The notes beneath the pieces were generated by a model, which did no database searches, was not told where the DNA came from, and worked only from the letters and a program-made list of their open reading frames with translations. Below, one piece after another: positions 41,100 to 49,602 of a stretch of DNA of 55,637 bases (position 1 is its first letter; each line of letters begins with the position of its first letter). A program made the translations under genes and the position numbers. The stretch spans positions 1 through 55,637 of the forward strand of contig NZ_BAFW01000130.1 of the NCBI RefSeq assembly GCF_000308535.1, read 5' to 3'. This stretch comes from Nocardia cerradoensis NBRC 101014 (GTDB lineage: Bacteria; Actinomycetota; Actinomycetes; Mycobacteriales; Mycobacteriaceae).

Positions 41100-42313
41100 G
41101 GTCGCTCACTCCCCAACAACACGACGTCGGTGAACAGTGCGCCGGCGCCACCGTTACTGCACAGCGCTACCTGAGCGCCGGGAATTTGGCGGGTGGGACA
41201 CTGTTTCTGTAGCTGCTGAACGCCGCGGGCTACGCGCTGGCTGAGTTGAACAACGCCTCCTCCGTGGCTGTAGGACATCAGGCCCCCGTCGGTGGTGATC
41301 GGGTACTGGCCGTCGTGGCGGATCCGCCCATCCATGACGAAATCCCCACCTTCACCGTCTCCACAGAATTCGAATGCCTCGAACTGTCGAATAACTTCGA
41401 AGGAGAAGGGGTCGTACAACTCGCAGACGTCCACATCCGACGGAGACAACCCAGCCATCGCAAATGCCTGGCGCGCGGCTCTTCTCCCGACGTACCCGTT
41501 GGGAATGTCGGAGCCGCTGCCGGTCAGGTCCCAGATCGGCGCATGCCGATAGGCCGGCCCGAGGGTGTCCAGGCCGCCGCCCAGAATGTAGACCGGGCTG
41601 CCGGCCAGATCAGCCGCGCGCTCCACCGTCGTGATCAGAAGTGCGCACCCGCCCTCGGATGTCATCGCACAGTCCAGGAGGTGGAATGGCTCGGCAATCA
41701 TCCGTGAGGCGAGCACATCGGACGGTTGGAACGGTCCCCTTCCGTAATAGACGGCCTCGGGGTTGACGTGTCCATTGTTCCGAATCGTGGTCGCCACCTC
41801 GGCCATCTGCTCGGCGGACGTACCGTACCGATCCATGTGCCGACGAGCGATCAAAGCGAATTCGGCTGCCGTATACAGACCGAACGGAGCGACGAACTCG
41901 TTCGAAGGTCGCGTCCAGGGAGCGGTCGCGGCCCGTTCGGTGTAGATCCCGGCCTCACCGTCGGCCAGCAGCACGGTCTTCGCCAGGCCCGTTGCCACCA
42001 GGCTCGCCGCCTGCAGCACGCCGGCGATTCCGCCCTTCGAGTTCGAATTCCAGGCCGGGCCGATGCCCAGCGCGTAAATCAGTTCCGGGGCGTGCTTGCT
42101 GAACACCGCATCGACCTCGGCAGCGGCAACCCCCGATTCGGCAAGCACTCCGCGGGCGGCGGCGAGGGTAATCGAGAACGCAGTGTGGCCTTCCAACACC
42201 CGGGCCTGAGGTGTGTTGTAGGTGGCTACGATCGCCACGTCCCGAAATGGATGAGCGCTCACTGCTTCTCGGTCTTCGCTGATTGATTGTCCGTCATGGT
42301 TGGGTGTCCTCAC
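41096..42313 (-). CDS. Ltp2-like thiolase-fold protein (steroid side-chain aldolase type)
   Basis: A 405-residue thiolase-superfamily protein of the lipid-transfer/SCP2 branch. Where thiolases have the nucleophilic Cys it reads AWNSNSKGGIAGVL, with no cysteine. It keeps tyrosine-containing motifs CELYDPFSF (Tyr300) and LMSYSHGGG (Tyr348), as in Ltp2-type retro-aldolases that split beta-hydroxyacyl-CoA side chains from the steroid nucleus together with a DUF35 partner. Its own partner is the coupled next gene. The GTG start overlaps the stop of the two-domain CoA-transferase (GTGA). Confidence 0.8.
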   Translation of the reverse strand: MRTPNHDGQSISEDREAVSAHPFRDVAIVATYNTPQARVLEGHTAFSITLAAARGVLAESGVAAAEVDAVFSKHAPELIYALGIGPAWNSNSKGGIAGVLQAASLVATGLAKTVLLADGEAGIYTERAATAPWTRPSNEFVAPFGLYTAAEFALIARRHMDRYGTSAEQMAEVATTIRNNGHVNPEAVYYGRGPFQPSDVLASRMIAEPFHLLDCAMTSEGGCALLITTVERAADLAGSPVYILGGGLDTLGPAYRHAPIWDLTGSGSDIPNGYVGRRAARQAFAMAGLSPSDVDVCELYDPFSFEVIRQFEAFEFCGDGEGGDFVMDGRIRHDGQYPITTDGGLMSYSHGGGVVQLSQRVARGVQQLQKQCPTRQIPGAQVALCSNGGAGALFTDVVLLGSERP

Positions 42314-44673
42314 AGGTTGTCCGGACGTTCGCCGATCACGCCCGATGCGCGAAGTTCAGCGATTCGGTCCGGGTCGAGCCCCGCGATCTCGCGAAGCACC
42401 TCGTTGTTGTGTTGCCCGAGCGTGGGTGCCGGTCTGGTCAGCCAAGGCCTCGTCCGAGCTTCCAACCGAAAAGGCATCCCGGGAACGCGGTGCGTCCCGA
42501 CGAGCGGATGGTCGAGCAACTCCGCGAAGCTCCGAGCAGCGAATTGCGGGTTCTCGATCGAATCTGCCGGCAATACCACAGGCGCGGCCGGAACACCTTG
42601 GGCCGCAAGTGTTTCCGCCAGCTCATCGGCGTCTCGCCCCGCGCAGAACGCCGCCAGATGCGCGTCGATCTCGTCGTGCGCACGGCGCCGACCACGACCG
42701 TCCGCCAATTCCGGTGCCCGTGCCCAATCGGGGTTGCCGAGCACTGTGCGCATGGCCGACCACTGCTCGTCGGTTTGCACAGCGATCGCGAGCCATTGTT
42801 CCTGATCCCCATCACCGCATCGGTAGACGTTCTGGGGCGCAGCGACGGGGCCGCGGTTGCCTGCACGCATCAACTCCGCGCCGTATGCGCCGTACTCGAT
42901 CACGACTTCGGCCGCGACATTCAAGGCGCTCTCGACCATCGGCACTTCGACGAACGCGCCACGATCTCGGCTGTCTGCGCGTTCCAGCGCCGCGAGCGCG
43001 GCAACCAGCGCATGTAGACCGGCGATGGGGTCGCACGGCCCCTTCAACACCATCGGCGCCGCGTCGGGATAGCCCGTCATCCATGACAGGCCCGTCGCCT
43101 GCTCCATTGTCTGCGCGAAACCTGTCCGGTCGCGCCACGGCCCGTCCAAACCGAACGCCGGCATACGGACCATGGTGAGTCGCGGGTTGGCTGCGCTCAG
43201 CATTTCCCAGTCGAGACCGAAGTTGTCGAGAACTCGGGGAGAAAAGTTCTCGATCAGGACGTCAGCTTCAGCAACCAACGCCAGCAAGGCGTCTCGCCCT
43301 TGCGGACGAGTCAGATCGAGTGTGATACCGCGCTTTCCGGCGTTGGCACCCTGAAAGTAGGCCCCCCATTCCCACCATCCGTCGAAGGTCGGCGGCTTAC
43401 TGGAGGTGAAACGCATCCCGTCGGGGCGCTGAGTCGACTCGATCTTGATTACGTCGGCGCCGAAAGCAGCCAAGATCTGTGTCGCCATCGGGCCCGCCCA
43501 GAACCCGGTGAGGTCGATCACGCGCAGGCCGTCCAACGGCAGCCCATCGGGTGTGGCAACCTCACGGATCCGTGGTTCCCACTCGATCCGACCGGTGTCG
43601 GCTCCCAATTCCGGCGCTGGTTTCGGCGCGGCTGCCGCGACCCCGTCGACGAGATAGGGCCTGCGAGGCTGCCTGAATCCGGCCGGGTTTTCGACGAATA
43701 CACCGCGAGCGGCGAAATGGTCGTTCTCAGCAACCGTATCGGGGCGGCCTACGGGCGCGACCGGGATGCGCATTGCGCTGGCGATCTCCTCGATCACCGA
43801 GGTCGGCATTGTCGTGGTCCATTCCTCGATGATCTTCTGAAATTCCTCGTACCGAGTCTGCCGCTGCTTCATATCGACGATCGTCGGGTCGTCCAGGAGA
43901 TCGGCGCGATCGATCATCAAGAGAAAATCCTGGAATTGCTGCCCCGTGATCGTGCAGAAACCGACCCATCCGTCGGCACTGCGCTCGATCGAGGGAATCT
44001 CCGTTGTCAGAGGCGCGGGACGTCCGCCTGCCAAGCTTCGGCTCAACGAGCCGTACATCGACATTGCGAGGCATATGCATTCGAGCATCGACAAGTCGAG
44101 GTGGTTGCCGCGCTGTTTCCGTCGCCGGCTTGCGGTTCGCAAGACCAGTGCTGCCGCGCCGGCAAAGCTGCCGGTGATCCACTCCCCCAGACGCCCGCCC
44201 GCATGGACCGGGGCGCGGCCGGGATACACCCGGCCGCCGAGGCCACCTGCCTGCGCCTGGAGTGTGAACTCGGTCCACGATCGACCTCGCCATGGGCCAC
44301 TTCGCCCGAAGGGTGAGATCGACACGACATCCAGCGCAGGGAATTCCGATCGGATCGCGGAGAGCAACTCGTCGTCCGCATCCGATTCGATCAGCAAGTC
44401 TGCGCCCGCGAGCAACGCGCGCAGGTCCGCGATGCCGGGAGTCGCCACCACAGACCGTTTGCCCGCGTTGAGATAGCGGAACATGGCGCCATCAGTTCCG
44501 CCGAGGTCCGCATCCGATGCAGTCCAACGCCGATACTCGTCCCCGCCGGGAGGTTCCACCTTCACGACGTCAGCGCCTGCGTCGACAAGCAGCTTCGTGG
44601 CATAGGGCCCGGCGATTCCGCTGGTCAGATCGAGTACGCGGAAGTCTTGCACCAAGGTTGAATCTGATTGCAC
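42310..44673 (-). CDS. Two-domain (fused) CaiB/BaiF CoA-transferase, second copy
   Basis: A 787-residue paralogue of the fusion at 32398-34743. Domain 1 (about 1-345; DFRVLDLTSGIAGPYATKLL) reads GGRLGEWITGSFAGAAAL at the nucleophile site, with Glu in the aligned position instead of Asp. Domain 2 (about 380-787; DGLRVIDLTGFWAGPMATQI) has Asp548 in GPCDPIAGLHAL. I place the start at the second of two adjacent GTG codons, 6 nt after GGAG and 11 nt past the kshA stop. The frame runs far upstream (to 45444), but that part overlaps kshA and is not family sequence. Confidence 0.8.
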   Translation of the reverse strand: MQSDSTLVQDFRVLDLTSGIAGPYATKLLVDAGADVVKVEPPGGDEYRRWTASDADLGGTDGAMFRYLNAGKRSVVATPGIADLRALLAGADLLIESDADDELLSAIRSEFPALDVVSISPFGRSGPWRGRSWTEFTLQAQAGGLGGRVYPGRAPVHAGGRLGEWITGSFAGAAALVLRTASRRRKQRGNHLDLSMLECICLAMSMYGSLSRSLAGGRPAPLTTEIPSIERSADGWVGFCTITGQQFQDFLLMIDRADLLDDPTIVDMKQRQTRYEEFQKIIEEWTTTMPTSVIEEIASAMRIPVAPVGRPDTVAENDHFAARGVFVENPAGFRQPRRPYLVDGVAAAAPKPAPELGADTGRIEWEPRIREVATPDGLPLDGLRVIDLTGFWAGPMATQILAAFGADVIKIESTQRPDGMRFTSSKPPTFDGWWEWGAYFQGANAGKRGITLDLTRPQGRDALLALVAEADVLIENFSPRVLDNFGLDWEMLSAANPRLTMVRMPAFGLDGPWRDRTGFAQTMEQATGLSWMTGYPDAAPMVLKGPCDPIAGLHALVAALAALERADSRDRGAFVEVPMVESALNVAAEVVIEYGAYGAELMRAGNRGPVAAPQNVYRCGDGDQEQWLAIAVQTDEQWSAMRTVLGNPDWARAPELADGRGRRRAHDEIDAHLAAFCAGRDADELAETLAAQGVPAAPVVLPADSIENPQFAARSFAELLDHPLVGTHRVPGMPFRLEARTRPWLTRPAPTLGQHNNEVLREIAGLDPDRIAELRASGVIGERPDNL

Positions 44674-44684
44674 CACGGTCTCCG

Positions 44685-45899
44685 CTACTTCGACGGCGCC
44701 GCGGACGCGGCGGGCGTACCCGGTCGATGCAGTGCCGGGTTTACCGGCACGCCGCCCTGTCGGCCGAGGTTCTCGGAGACCTCTCGCTTCCAGTAATCGA
44801 CCGCGCGTTCGGTATCCAGTTCGAACTCGAACCGATTGGTCATTTCCGGCGTGACGTCCTCGACATCCACGTAGAACTGCTCGTACCACCGACGTAGCTG
44901 GTACACAGGCCCGTCTTCCTCGCACAGCAGCGGATTGTCGATGCGCGCCTTGTTCTTCCAAATTTCGACATCCTGCAGGAACCCGACCTCGACGCCTTTC
45001 GCCGTGATTTCGGCGATCTTCTGAGCGTCTTCGTCGGAATGGCCGGGCTGCTTTTTGACAATCACGCCCCACTGCAGCACGAAACTTGTCGGAGAGACCG
45101 GGTAGTGGCAGTTGATCAACACAGTTTCGGACGTGATCTCCCCGTCGGTGCTGCCGTACAGCCAGTCGATCATGTAGGAAGGGCCGAAGTAGGTCGCGTC
45201 CGAGCGGCCGGTGTGCTCTCTCTCGTCGGCGGAAGCCTTGGTGTAATTGCTGCCCAACACGACGTCGTCGCGTCCGCGTGACCGCATGTACTGAGTCGCA
45301 GTGTGGCCTTCGAGAACATTCTTGAAGAATGTGGGAAACGAGTAGTGAACGTAGAAGAAGTGGGCCATGTCCACTACGTTGTCGACAATTTCCCGGCAAT
45401 TGGAGCCCTCGATGACCACGGAGTTCCAAGTCCAATCGGTCCACTCGTCGGAGAACGCCGCCTCGATGCGTGGAATCGTCACCTCGTCAGGAGGCGGGTT
45501 CCCCTCAGGGTCATTCCAGACGAAAAGTTGTCTGTTCTCCTCGAGAACGGGCCATGCTTTGGTCCGCGCCAAGGGCGGCACCCGACGCGCGTACGGGATC
45601 CCCGCACACCGACCCGAGCCGGCCCAGCGCCAATCATGGAAAGGACATGCCACGGCGTCGCCCTCAACGGTCCCCATGGTGAGATCACCCCCCATGTGCG
45701 GGCAGTAGCCGTTGAGAACGTGAAGCGCGCCAGTCGTGTCGGCGAAAACGACGAGTTTCGTCCCGAACGCCTGAACCGCGTGGGGCACGCCGTCCCGGAA
45801 GTTGTCGGCGAGGCCCAGGCAATGCCATCCACGCGCGTACCGCGTGGGCGGCGCGCCCGCTTCGATCAGCCGGACCGCATCCGCGTCCTTCAACACCAT
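44685..45899 (-). CDS. kshA: 3-ketosteroid 9-alpha-monooxygenase oxygenase component (KshA-type Rieske oxygenase)
   Basis: A 404-residue Rieske non-heme iron oxygenase. The [2Fe-2S] ligands are Cys66, His68, Cys85 and His88 (YCPHMGGDL, ACPFHDWRW). The mononuclear iron ligands are His180 and His185 (DMAHFFYVHYSFP) and Asp310 (FLQDVEIWKN). Positions and surrounding sequence, including IPYARRVPPLARTKAWP, match KshA proteins, which hydroxylate ring C at C9 and trigger ring-B opening. The reductase KshB is not in the window. The ATG at 45899 follows GGAGGA; the frame to 46109 overlaps the iclR gene and has no ribosome site. A perfect IclR-type palindrome lies 98 nt upstream. First gene of a ten-gene operon. 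Confidence 0.88.
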   Translation of the reverse strand: MVLKDADAVRLIEAGAPPTRYARGWHCLGLADNFRDGVPHAVQAFGTKLVVFADTTGALHVLNGYCPHMGGDLTMGTVEGDAVACPFHDWRWAGSGRCAGIPYARRVPPLARTKAWPVLEENRQLFVWNDPEGNPPPDEVTIPRIEAAFSDEWTDWTWNSVVIEGSNCREIVDNVVDMAHFFYVHYSFPTFFKNVLEGHTATQYMRSRGRDDVVLGSNYTKASADEREHTGRSDATYFGPSYMIDWLYGSTDGEITSETVLINCHYPVSPTSFVLQWGVIVKKQPGHSDEDAQKIAEITAKGVEVGFLQDVEIWKNKARIDNPLLCEEDGPVYQLRRWYEQFYVDVEDVTPEMTNRFEFELDTERAVDYWKREVSENLGRQGGVPVNPALHRPGTPAASAAPSK

Positions 45900-45996
45900 C
45901 AGTCCTCCAAATGTGTTCACCGAGCATCGATCGCGGTCGCACACCGGCCACTGATCGTTCATCCTCGGAAGTAATCCCCCCTCGTGAAAGCCGAGC

Positions 45997-46011
45997 TTCC
46001 GCTCAGCGGAA
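45997..46011. promoter_or_regulatory. Perfect IclR-type palindrome upstream of kshA
   Basis: TTCCGCTCAGCGGAA is a perfect palindrome, the best example of the recurrent motif. It overlaps the stop codon of the upstream iclR gene and is 98 nt before the kshA start. Confidence 0.7.
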
Positions 46012-46803
46012 ACCCACAGGCAATCGGTCCATCTGCTGCAAGCGATTACGCGAGCGCGGCACGCCCATCGCGGCGTACCAGATCTCCATCGCAGCGCTGC
46101 GCACGGCATTCACGGCCGAGGTCGTTCGCATCGTGTGCGTCGGCCCGCAGACGGACACCGCCAAGCGCGCGTGCTGGTCTGCGGAACGGATCGGTGCCGC
46201 GACGACCGTCACGCCGAGCGTATTTCCCTGCGAGTCGACTGCAATACCACCGCGGTCTCGGGTCCGCTGCAGCTCTCGATCGAGTTGCAACCTGGACTTG
46301 ACGCTGTAGCACGTGGGCGCGTCTGCGAATCGCAGTTCCGGCCATGCCGGGCGCGGCATTACCGCCAGGAGGGCATGTCCTGGCGCGGCGGTCTCGACGG
46401 CCTGCCGACCACCTATTCCCCACTGTCCTCCGCCGCGCGGACCCAACCCCACACGCTCGAGGTGTATTACTTCAGCTCCGTCGATCGTGCTCAGATAGAC
46501 GGTCATGCCGGAGCGACGATGTAGGTCGGTCATGACCGGCAGAGCGGCCTCGTGCACGCTGCGCTGCCGTCTCACGCGGGATCCGAACTCGAACATGCGG
46601 ATGCCGAGCACATATTCGTACCCCTCGCGTTCTACCCAGGCCAGTTCGACGAGACGCTGCAAGATGCGATGGGTCGACGACCGTGGCAGACCCGATCGGC
46701 GGGCGACCTCTGCCAGCGTGAGCGGGCGCTCTTCCACAAAAGCTTCCAGGACAGACGCCACTCGATCGATCATCGCGGTGGGAGCCTCCAGAGTCGTCGT
46801 CAC
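46003..46803 (-). CDS. IclR-family transcriptional regulator, second copy
   Basis: A 266-residue regulator. Its winged helix-turn-helix (about 15-75; TLAEVARRSGLPRSSTHRILQRL) and effector domain (MTVYLSTIDGAEVIHLERVG, ETAAPGHALLAV, GVTVVAAPI) are typical. Standing directly before the kshA operon, it is the leading candidate for binding TTCCGCTCAGCGGAA and the other sites of the set. The start is best at the GTG at 46803, 6 nt after GGAGGT; an ATG at 46809 touches the ribosome site. It is divergent from the TetR gene at 47009. Confidence 0.85.
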   Translation of the reverse strand: MTTTLEAPTAMIDRVASVLEAFVEERPLTLAEVARRSGLPRSSTHRILQRLVELAWVEREGYEYVLGIRMFEFGSRVRRQRSVHEAALPVMTDLHRRSGMTVYLSTIDGAEVIHLERVGLGPRGGGQWGIGGRQAVETAAPGHALLAVMPRPAWPELRFADAPTCYSVKSRLQLDRELQRTRDRGGIAVDSQGNTLGVTVVAAPIRSADQHARLAVSVCGPTHTMRTTSAVNAVRSAAMEIWYAAMGVPRSRNRLQQMDRLPVGFR

Positions 46804-46834
46804 GTGCATACCTCCAACCGCCGACGAATGTCAT

Positions 46835-46862
46835 ATACTGACTACTCGTCAGATACTGACAG
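46835..46862. promoter_or_regulatory. Palindrome and direct repeats in the iclR-tetR divergent region
   Basis: CTGACTACTCGTCAG (46838-46852) has perfect 5-bp arms. ATACTGAC occurs twice, at 46835-46842 and 46853-46860, 18 nt apart. The location between the two regulator starts suits an operator, most likely for the TetR protein. Confidence 0.5.
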
Positions 46863-47008
46863 TTGTGAGTGTAGGCACAAGCCGCGGCAGATGTAAAGCA
46901 GGTCACAGCACGTATCGTGATGTTCCATCGGACGGGCCGACCGGTATACGGCATCGCCGCTGGTAGCGATAACGTGAAAGGTGAACGGAGATAACGAGGA
47001 GCCATGCC

Positions 47009-47623
47009 TTGACGAAACCGGCCAGACCCACCTTGACCGAACGCCGCGCTGAAGAGCTCCGTTTGAAGATCGCCTTGACTGCTCGCGACCTGTTCATCAC
47101 CGACGGCGACACTTCCGCAACGGTGGAACGTATCTGCGAGATCGTCGGCATTGCGCCCCGAACCTTTCACCGGCACTTTCCGGTGAAGGAGGACGTCATC
47201 CTCCCTCTTTTGCGGCGCTACGGCTCCGTAACGGCAGAGGTACTGGAATCTGCACCGGCAACTGCCGACCCTCTGGAGACACTGGTCTCAGCTTTCACGA
47301 CAGAGATCCACCGGAGACAACTGCTGGAATTCGACCGCAAGTTCGTGGAACTACTCGTGAAGAACCAGCAGTACCGTCTCCGCTGGCTTGAGCTCGGTGA
47401 CCAGCTCTATGGACCGATCACTGAATTCCTTTCCAGCCGTTACGAACTGGAACAGGATCACTTCCTACGAATGTTGCCCGCGCAGTTGATCACCCACGCA
47501 AGCCGGCAGGCGTACCTGCACTGGATCGAGGACGGGAGCCTGCTCCAACTAGAGGCCAATCATCGCCGAGGTTTCGCGTTGGTGCTGGGCAGCCTGCGCC
47601 CCATTGCAACATCTCTGCACTAG
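47009..47623 (+). CDS. TetR-family transcriptional regulator
   Basis: A 204-residue TetR protein. The N-terminal helix-turn-helix is clear (TVERICEIVGIAPRTFHRHFPVKEDVILPLL) and is followed by an all-helical ligand domain. The start is TTG at 47009, 7 nt after GAGGAG. The only nearby ATG (47004) reads ATG-CCT-TGA and ends after two codons, its stop overlapping the TTG. It is convergent with the Kst4D-like dehydrogenase gene and divergent from iclR; local autoregulation through the 46835 palindrome is likely. Confidence 0.8.
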   Translation: MTKPARPTLTERRAEELRLKIALTARDLFITDGDTSATVERICEIVGIAPRTFHRHFPVKEDVILPLLRRYGSVTAEVLESAPATADPLETLVSAFTTEIHRRQLLEFDRKFVELLVKNQQYRLRWLELGDQLYGPITEFLSSRYELEQDHFLRMLPAQLITHASRQAYLHWIEDGSLLQLEANHRRGFALVLGSLRPIATSLH

Positions 47624-47629
47624 GACTCG

Positions 47630-47656
47630 GGTGGGCGGGCAATCGCCTCGCCCACC
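47630..47656. terminator. Hairpin between convergent tetR and Kst4D-like genes
   Basis: GGTGGGCG (47630-47637) pairs perfectly with CGCCCACC (47649-47656) in the 64-nt gap between the two convergent stop codons. Confidence 0.6.
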
Positions 47657-47687
47657 GAAGTAGTCACATATCGCCGTTGCTGCACAG

Positions 47688-49160
47688 TCAGGACTTGGCA
47701 GCTGCGCGCCCTGCGCGGCGTCCGAAGAAGCTCCCGTCGCCGAGTGAAGCACCGCTGGCATAGCCGCCGGCGCAGATGCCGGAGGTGCACCGCCCGGCAG
47801 CGAACAGACCCGGGATGGGGTCACCGGAGACATGAAGCACGCGGGAGTCGAGGTCGGTCTTCAGCCCGCCGAGGGTGAAACCACCGGTGCGGTTGCGCAG
47901 GTCGTAAGCCGCCAGCGGCGTTCCGATCGGCTTGACCCACTCGGGCTTCTTGCCGAGCAGCGGGTCGGCGCCGTCCTTGGCATGGCGGTTGTAGACCTCC
48001 ACGGTTGCCTGCAGCACCCCCGCGGGAAATCCGATGTCGGATTCCAGCTCCTCGACGGAATCCGCTACCCAGGTGGGCGGCTGGCTCCGCATCGCGGCCG
48101 CTGAAGAGACCGTGTTCTGGGCTTCCTCCAGAGCGGACTCATCGATGATCAGGAACGCCTCATTGCTCTGGCGGATCAGGGTCGCCTGCCCGATATGGCT
48201 CGGGTACGAGTCCTCGGGGATGTAGCGCTGGCCACGCCCATTGACGAGGATTCCGCGAACCATCACCTGAGGATCGGCGAAAATGGCAACCTCGATGGCG
48301 TCCATGTGGGCCAGCTGGGCGCCGAGCGCCTGAGCGACGCGGATACCGATGCCATCGTGCTCTTCGATGGCAGCTGCGGGCCTGTTGATCAGCAGCGGGG
48401 TGTATGCCTCGATCATGTCCTGGTTGTACGCGAAGCTACCGGTGGCCAGCACGACACCCTTGCGCGCACGGACGTGCACCAGCTTCCCGTAGCGTTTGGC
48501 GACCACGCCGACGACCCCGCCAGCCTCGTCGACGATCAATCGCTGCAGCCGCAGATCGTATTCGGCGCGCACTCCCAAAGACTCGGCCATGTCGGTGAGC
48601 GGCTTCATGAGCATGTAGCCGCCGCCTTTTTCCCCGGTGTGCTTGTCCGCCATCTGTGGGAGGTGTCCACGCGGTGCCGGGGTAGCGATGGTGTTGTACG
48701 GTGCGGCGTTCTCACCGCCGGAGTACATCAGACCCTGATCGGCAGGCGGCTCCCAGCCCGGTTCGCCCCAGAACTCCTCTTTGAAAGGGACGCCTTGGGC
48801 GACAAGCCAATCGAAGTGCTCGACGCTGCCTTGGCAGTAATCATGGATCTTCGCCTCGTCGACACCCGGCCCGAGCGCGGCCGTCATGTACTTCTCCATA
48901 TTCTCGGGAGTGTCCTCGAAGCCGAGAGCCTTCTGCAACGCAGTGCCTCCGCCGAGATAGATGAATCCACCCGAGAGCGCCGCCGCACCACCCCAGCCAC
49001 CGGTGCGCTCCAGCACCAAGACATCCGCACCGGCGCGCGCTGCCTCGATCGCCGCACTCGCACCCGCAACGCCGTATCCGACGACGACCACGTCGGCCTC
49101 GTAATCCCATTCGGCAATCGCAGCAGCGTGCTCGGGGCGAACACTCCCGACGTCCGACAT
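47688..49160 (-). CDS. kst4D: FAD-dependent 3-ketosteroid delta4-(5-alpha)-dehydrogenase-like protein (Kst4D type)
   Basis: A 490-residue flavoprotein of the fumarate-reductase/ketosteroid-dehydrogenase class. The FAD motif GYGVAG is at 28-33, and the second FAD block GLFAAGRCTSGICAGG is near the C terminus. Tyr319 (EDSYPSH), Tyr467 and Ser469 (GGYASGASLGDG) fall at or one residue from Tyr319, Tyr466 and Ser468, which I recall as catalytic in the Rhodococcus jostii enzyme. The length fits Kst4D (~490) rather than the ~560-residue KstD. It would introduce the 4,5 double bond into 5-alpha-3-ketosteroids. GAGGAGAG precedes the ATG. Kst4D rather than another class member is inferred. Confidence 0.75.
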   Translation of the reverse strand: MSDVGSVRPEHAAAIAEWDYEADVVVVGYGVAGASAAIEAARAGADVLVLERTGGWGGAAALSGGFIYLGGGTALQKALGFEDTPENMEKYMTAALGPGVDEAKIHDYCQGSVEHFDWLVAQGVPFKEEFWGEPGWEPPADQGLMYSGGENAAPYNTIATPAPRGHLPQMADKHTGEKGGGYMLMKPLTDMAESLGVRAEYDLRLQRLIVDEAGGVVGVVAKRYGKLVHVRARKGVVLATGSFAYNQDMIEAYTPLLINRPAAAIEEHDGIGIRVAQALGAQLAHMDAIEVAIFADPQVMVRGILVNGRGQRYIPEDSYPSHIGQATLIRQSNEAFLIIDESALEEAQNTVSSAAAMRSQPPTWVADSVEELESDIGFPAGVLQATVEVYNRHAKDGADPLLGKKPEWVKPIGTPLAAYDLRNRTGGFTLGGLKTDLDSRVLHVSGDPIPGLFAAGRCTSGICAGGYASGASLGDGSFFGRRAGRAAAKS

Positions 49161-49602
49161 TGTTCTCTCCTCTTCATTGAGGCCGGCGATGCATTCCGCG
49201 TGTCACGACGACGAACTCGCCGCTGATCGGCAACGCCGAGGAATCTCGTGCAGCCCGTCAACTGGGCAGTTGTCGATGGCCGCAGGGCGCCCGCGCCACA
49301 AGGGGATGACGGTCCGGTACGAGCACGCGGAACGCCGATCGGACTTCGGCCGGGTTAGCACGAACACGCGCAGTGAGTCACCCGCTCCTGTCTTCAGCAA
49401 CTCGATCGCGGCCAGTATCGTCTGCGACGAATCCGAGGAAGGCCGAGTATCCCGGTCAGCGAGAAGAAATCCCGTGGCGTTCGTATGCGACGGGGCCGCT
49501 CGGTCCACGTCCCATTCAACGGAAGCCTGGCCGTTCCCACCTGCCCGGCGGATTACAGTGCGGCTCCGAACCACTGCGTCGGACCGAATCCGGAAGAGGG
49601 TC
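49161..49602. promoter_or_regulatory. Divergent intergenic region with a CAACTG-GG-CAGTTG palindrome
   Basis: This 442-nt gap separates the Kst4D-like gene from the thioesterase gene. The reading frames in it on both strands have no family resemblance. A palindrome, CAACTGGGCAGTTG, lies at 49259-49272 with perfect 6-bp arms, about 100 nt from the dehydrogenase start. No IclR-type site was seen here. Confidence 0.45.

Noticed and set aside
44674..45444. Extension of the two-domain CoA-transferase into a 1044-residue protein
   Set aside because: The extra part overlaps kshA in another frame and lacks CoA-transferase sequence; a GTG with GGAG at 44673 explains the start.
45900..46109. Longer KshA start inside the iclR gene
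   Set aside because: No ribosome site, non-family sequence, and KshA ligand spacing fits the start at 45899.
49177..49602. 142-codon upstream extension of the thioesterase, and an opposite-strand frame over 49203-49655
   Set aside because: Neither translation resembles a protein family, and the thioesterase has a good ribosome site at 49603. The opposite frame cannot be fully excluded but has no support.
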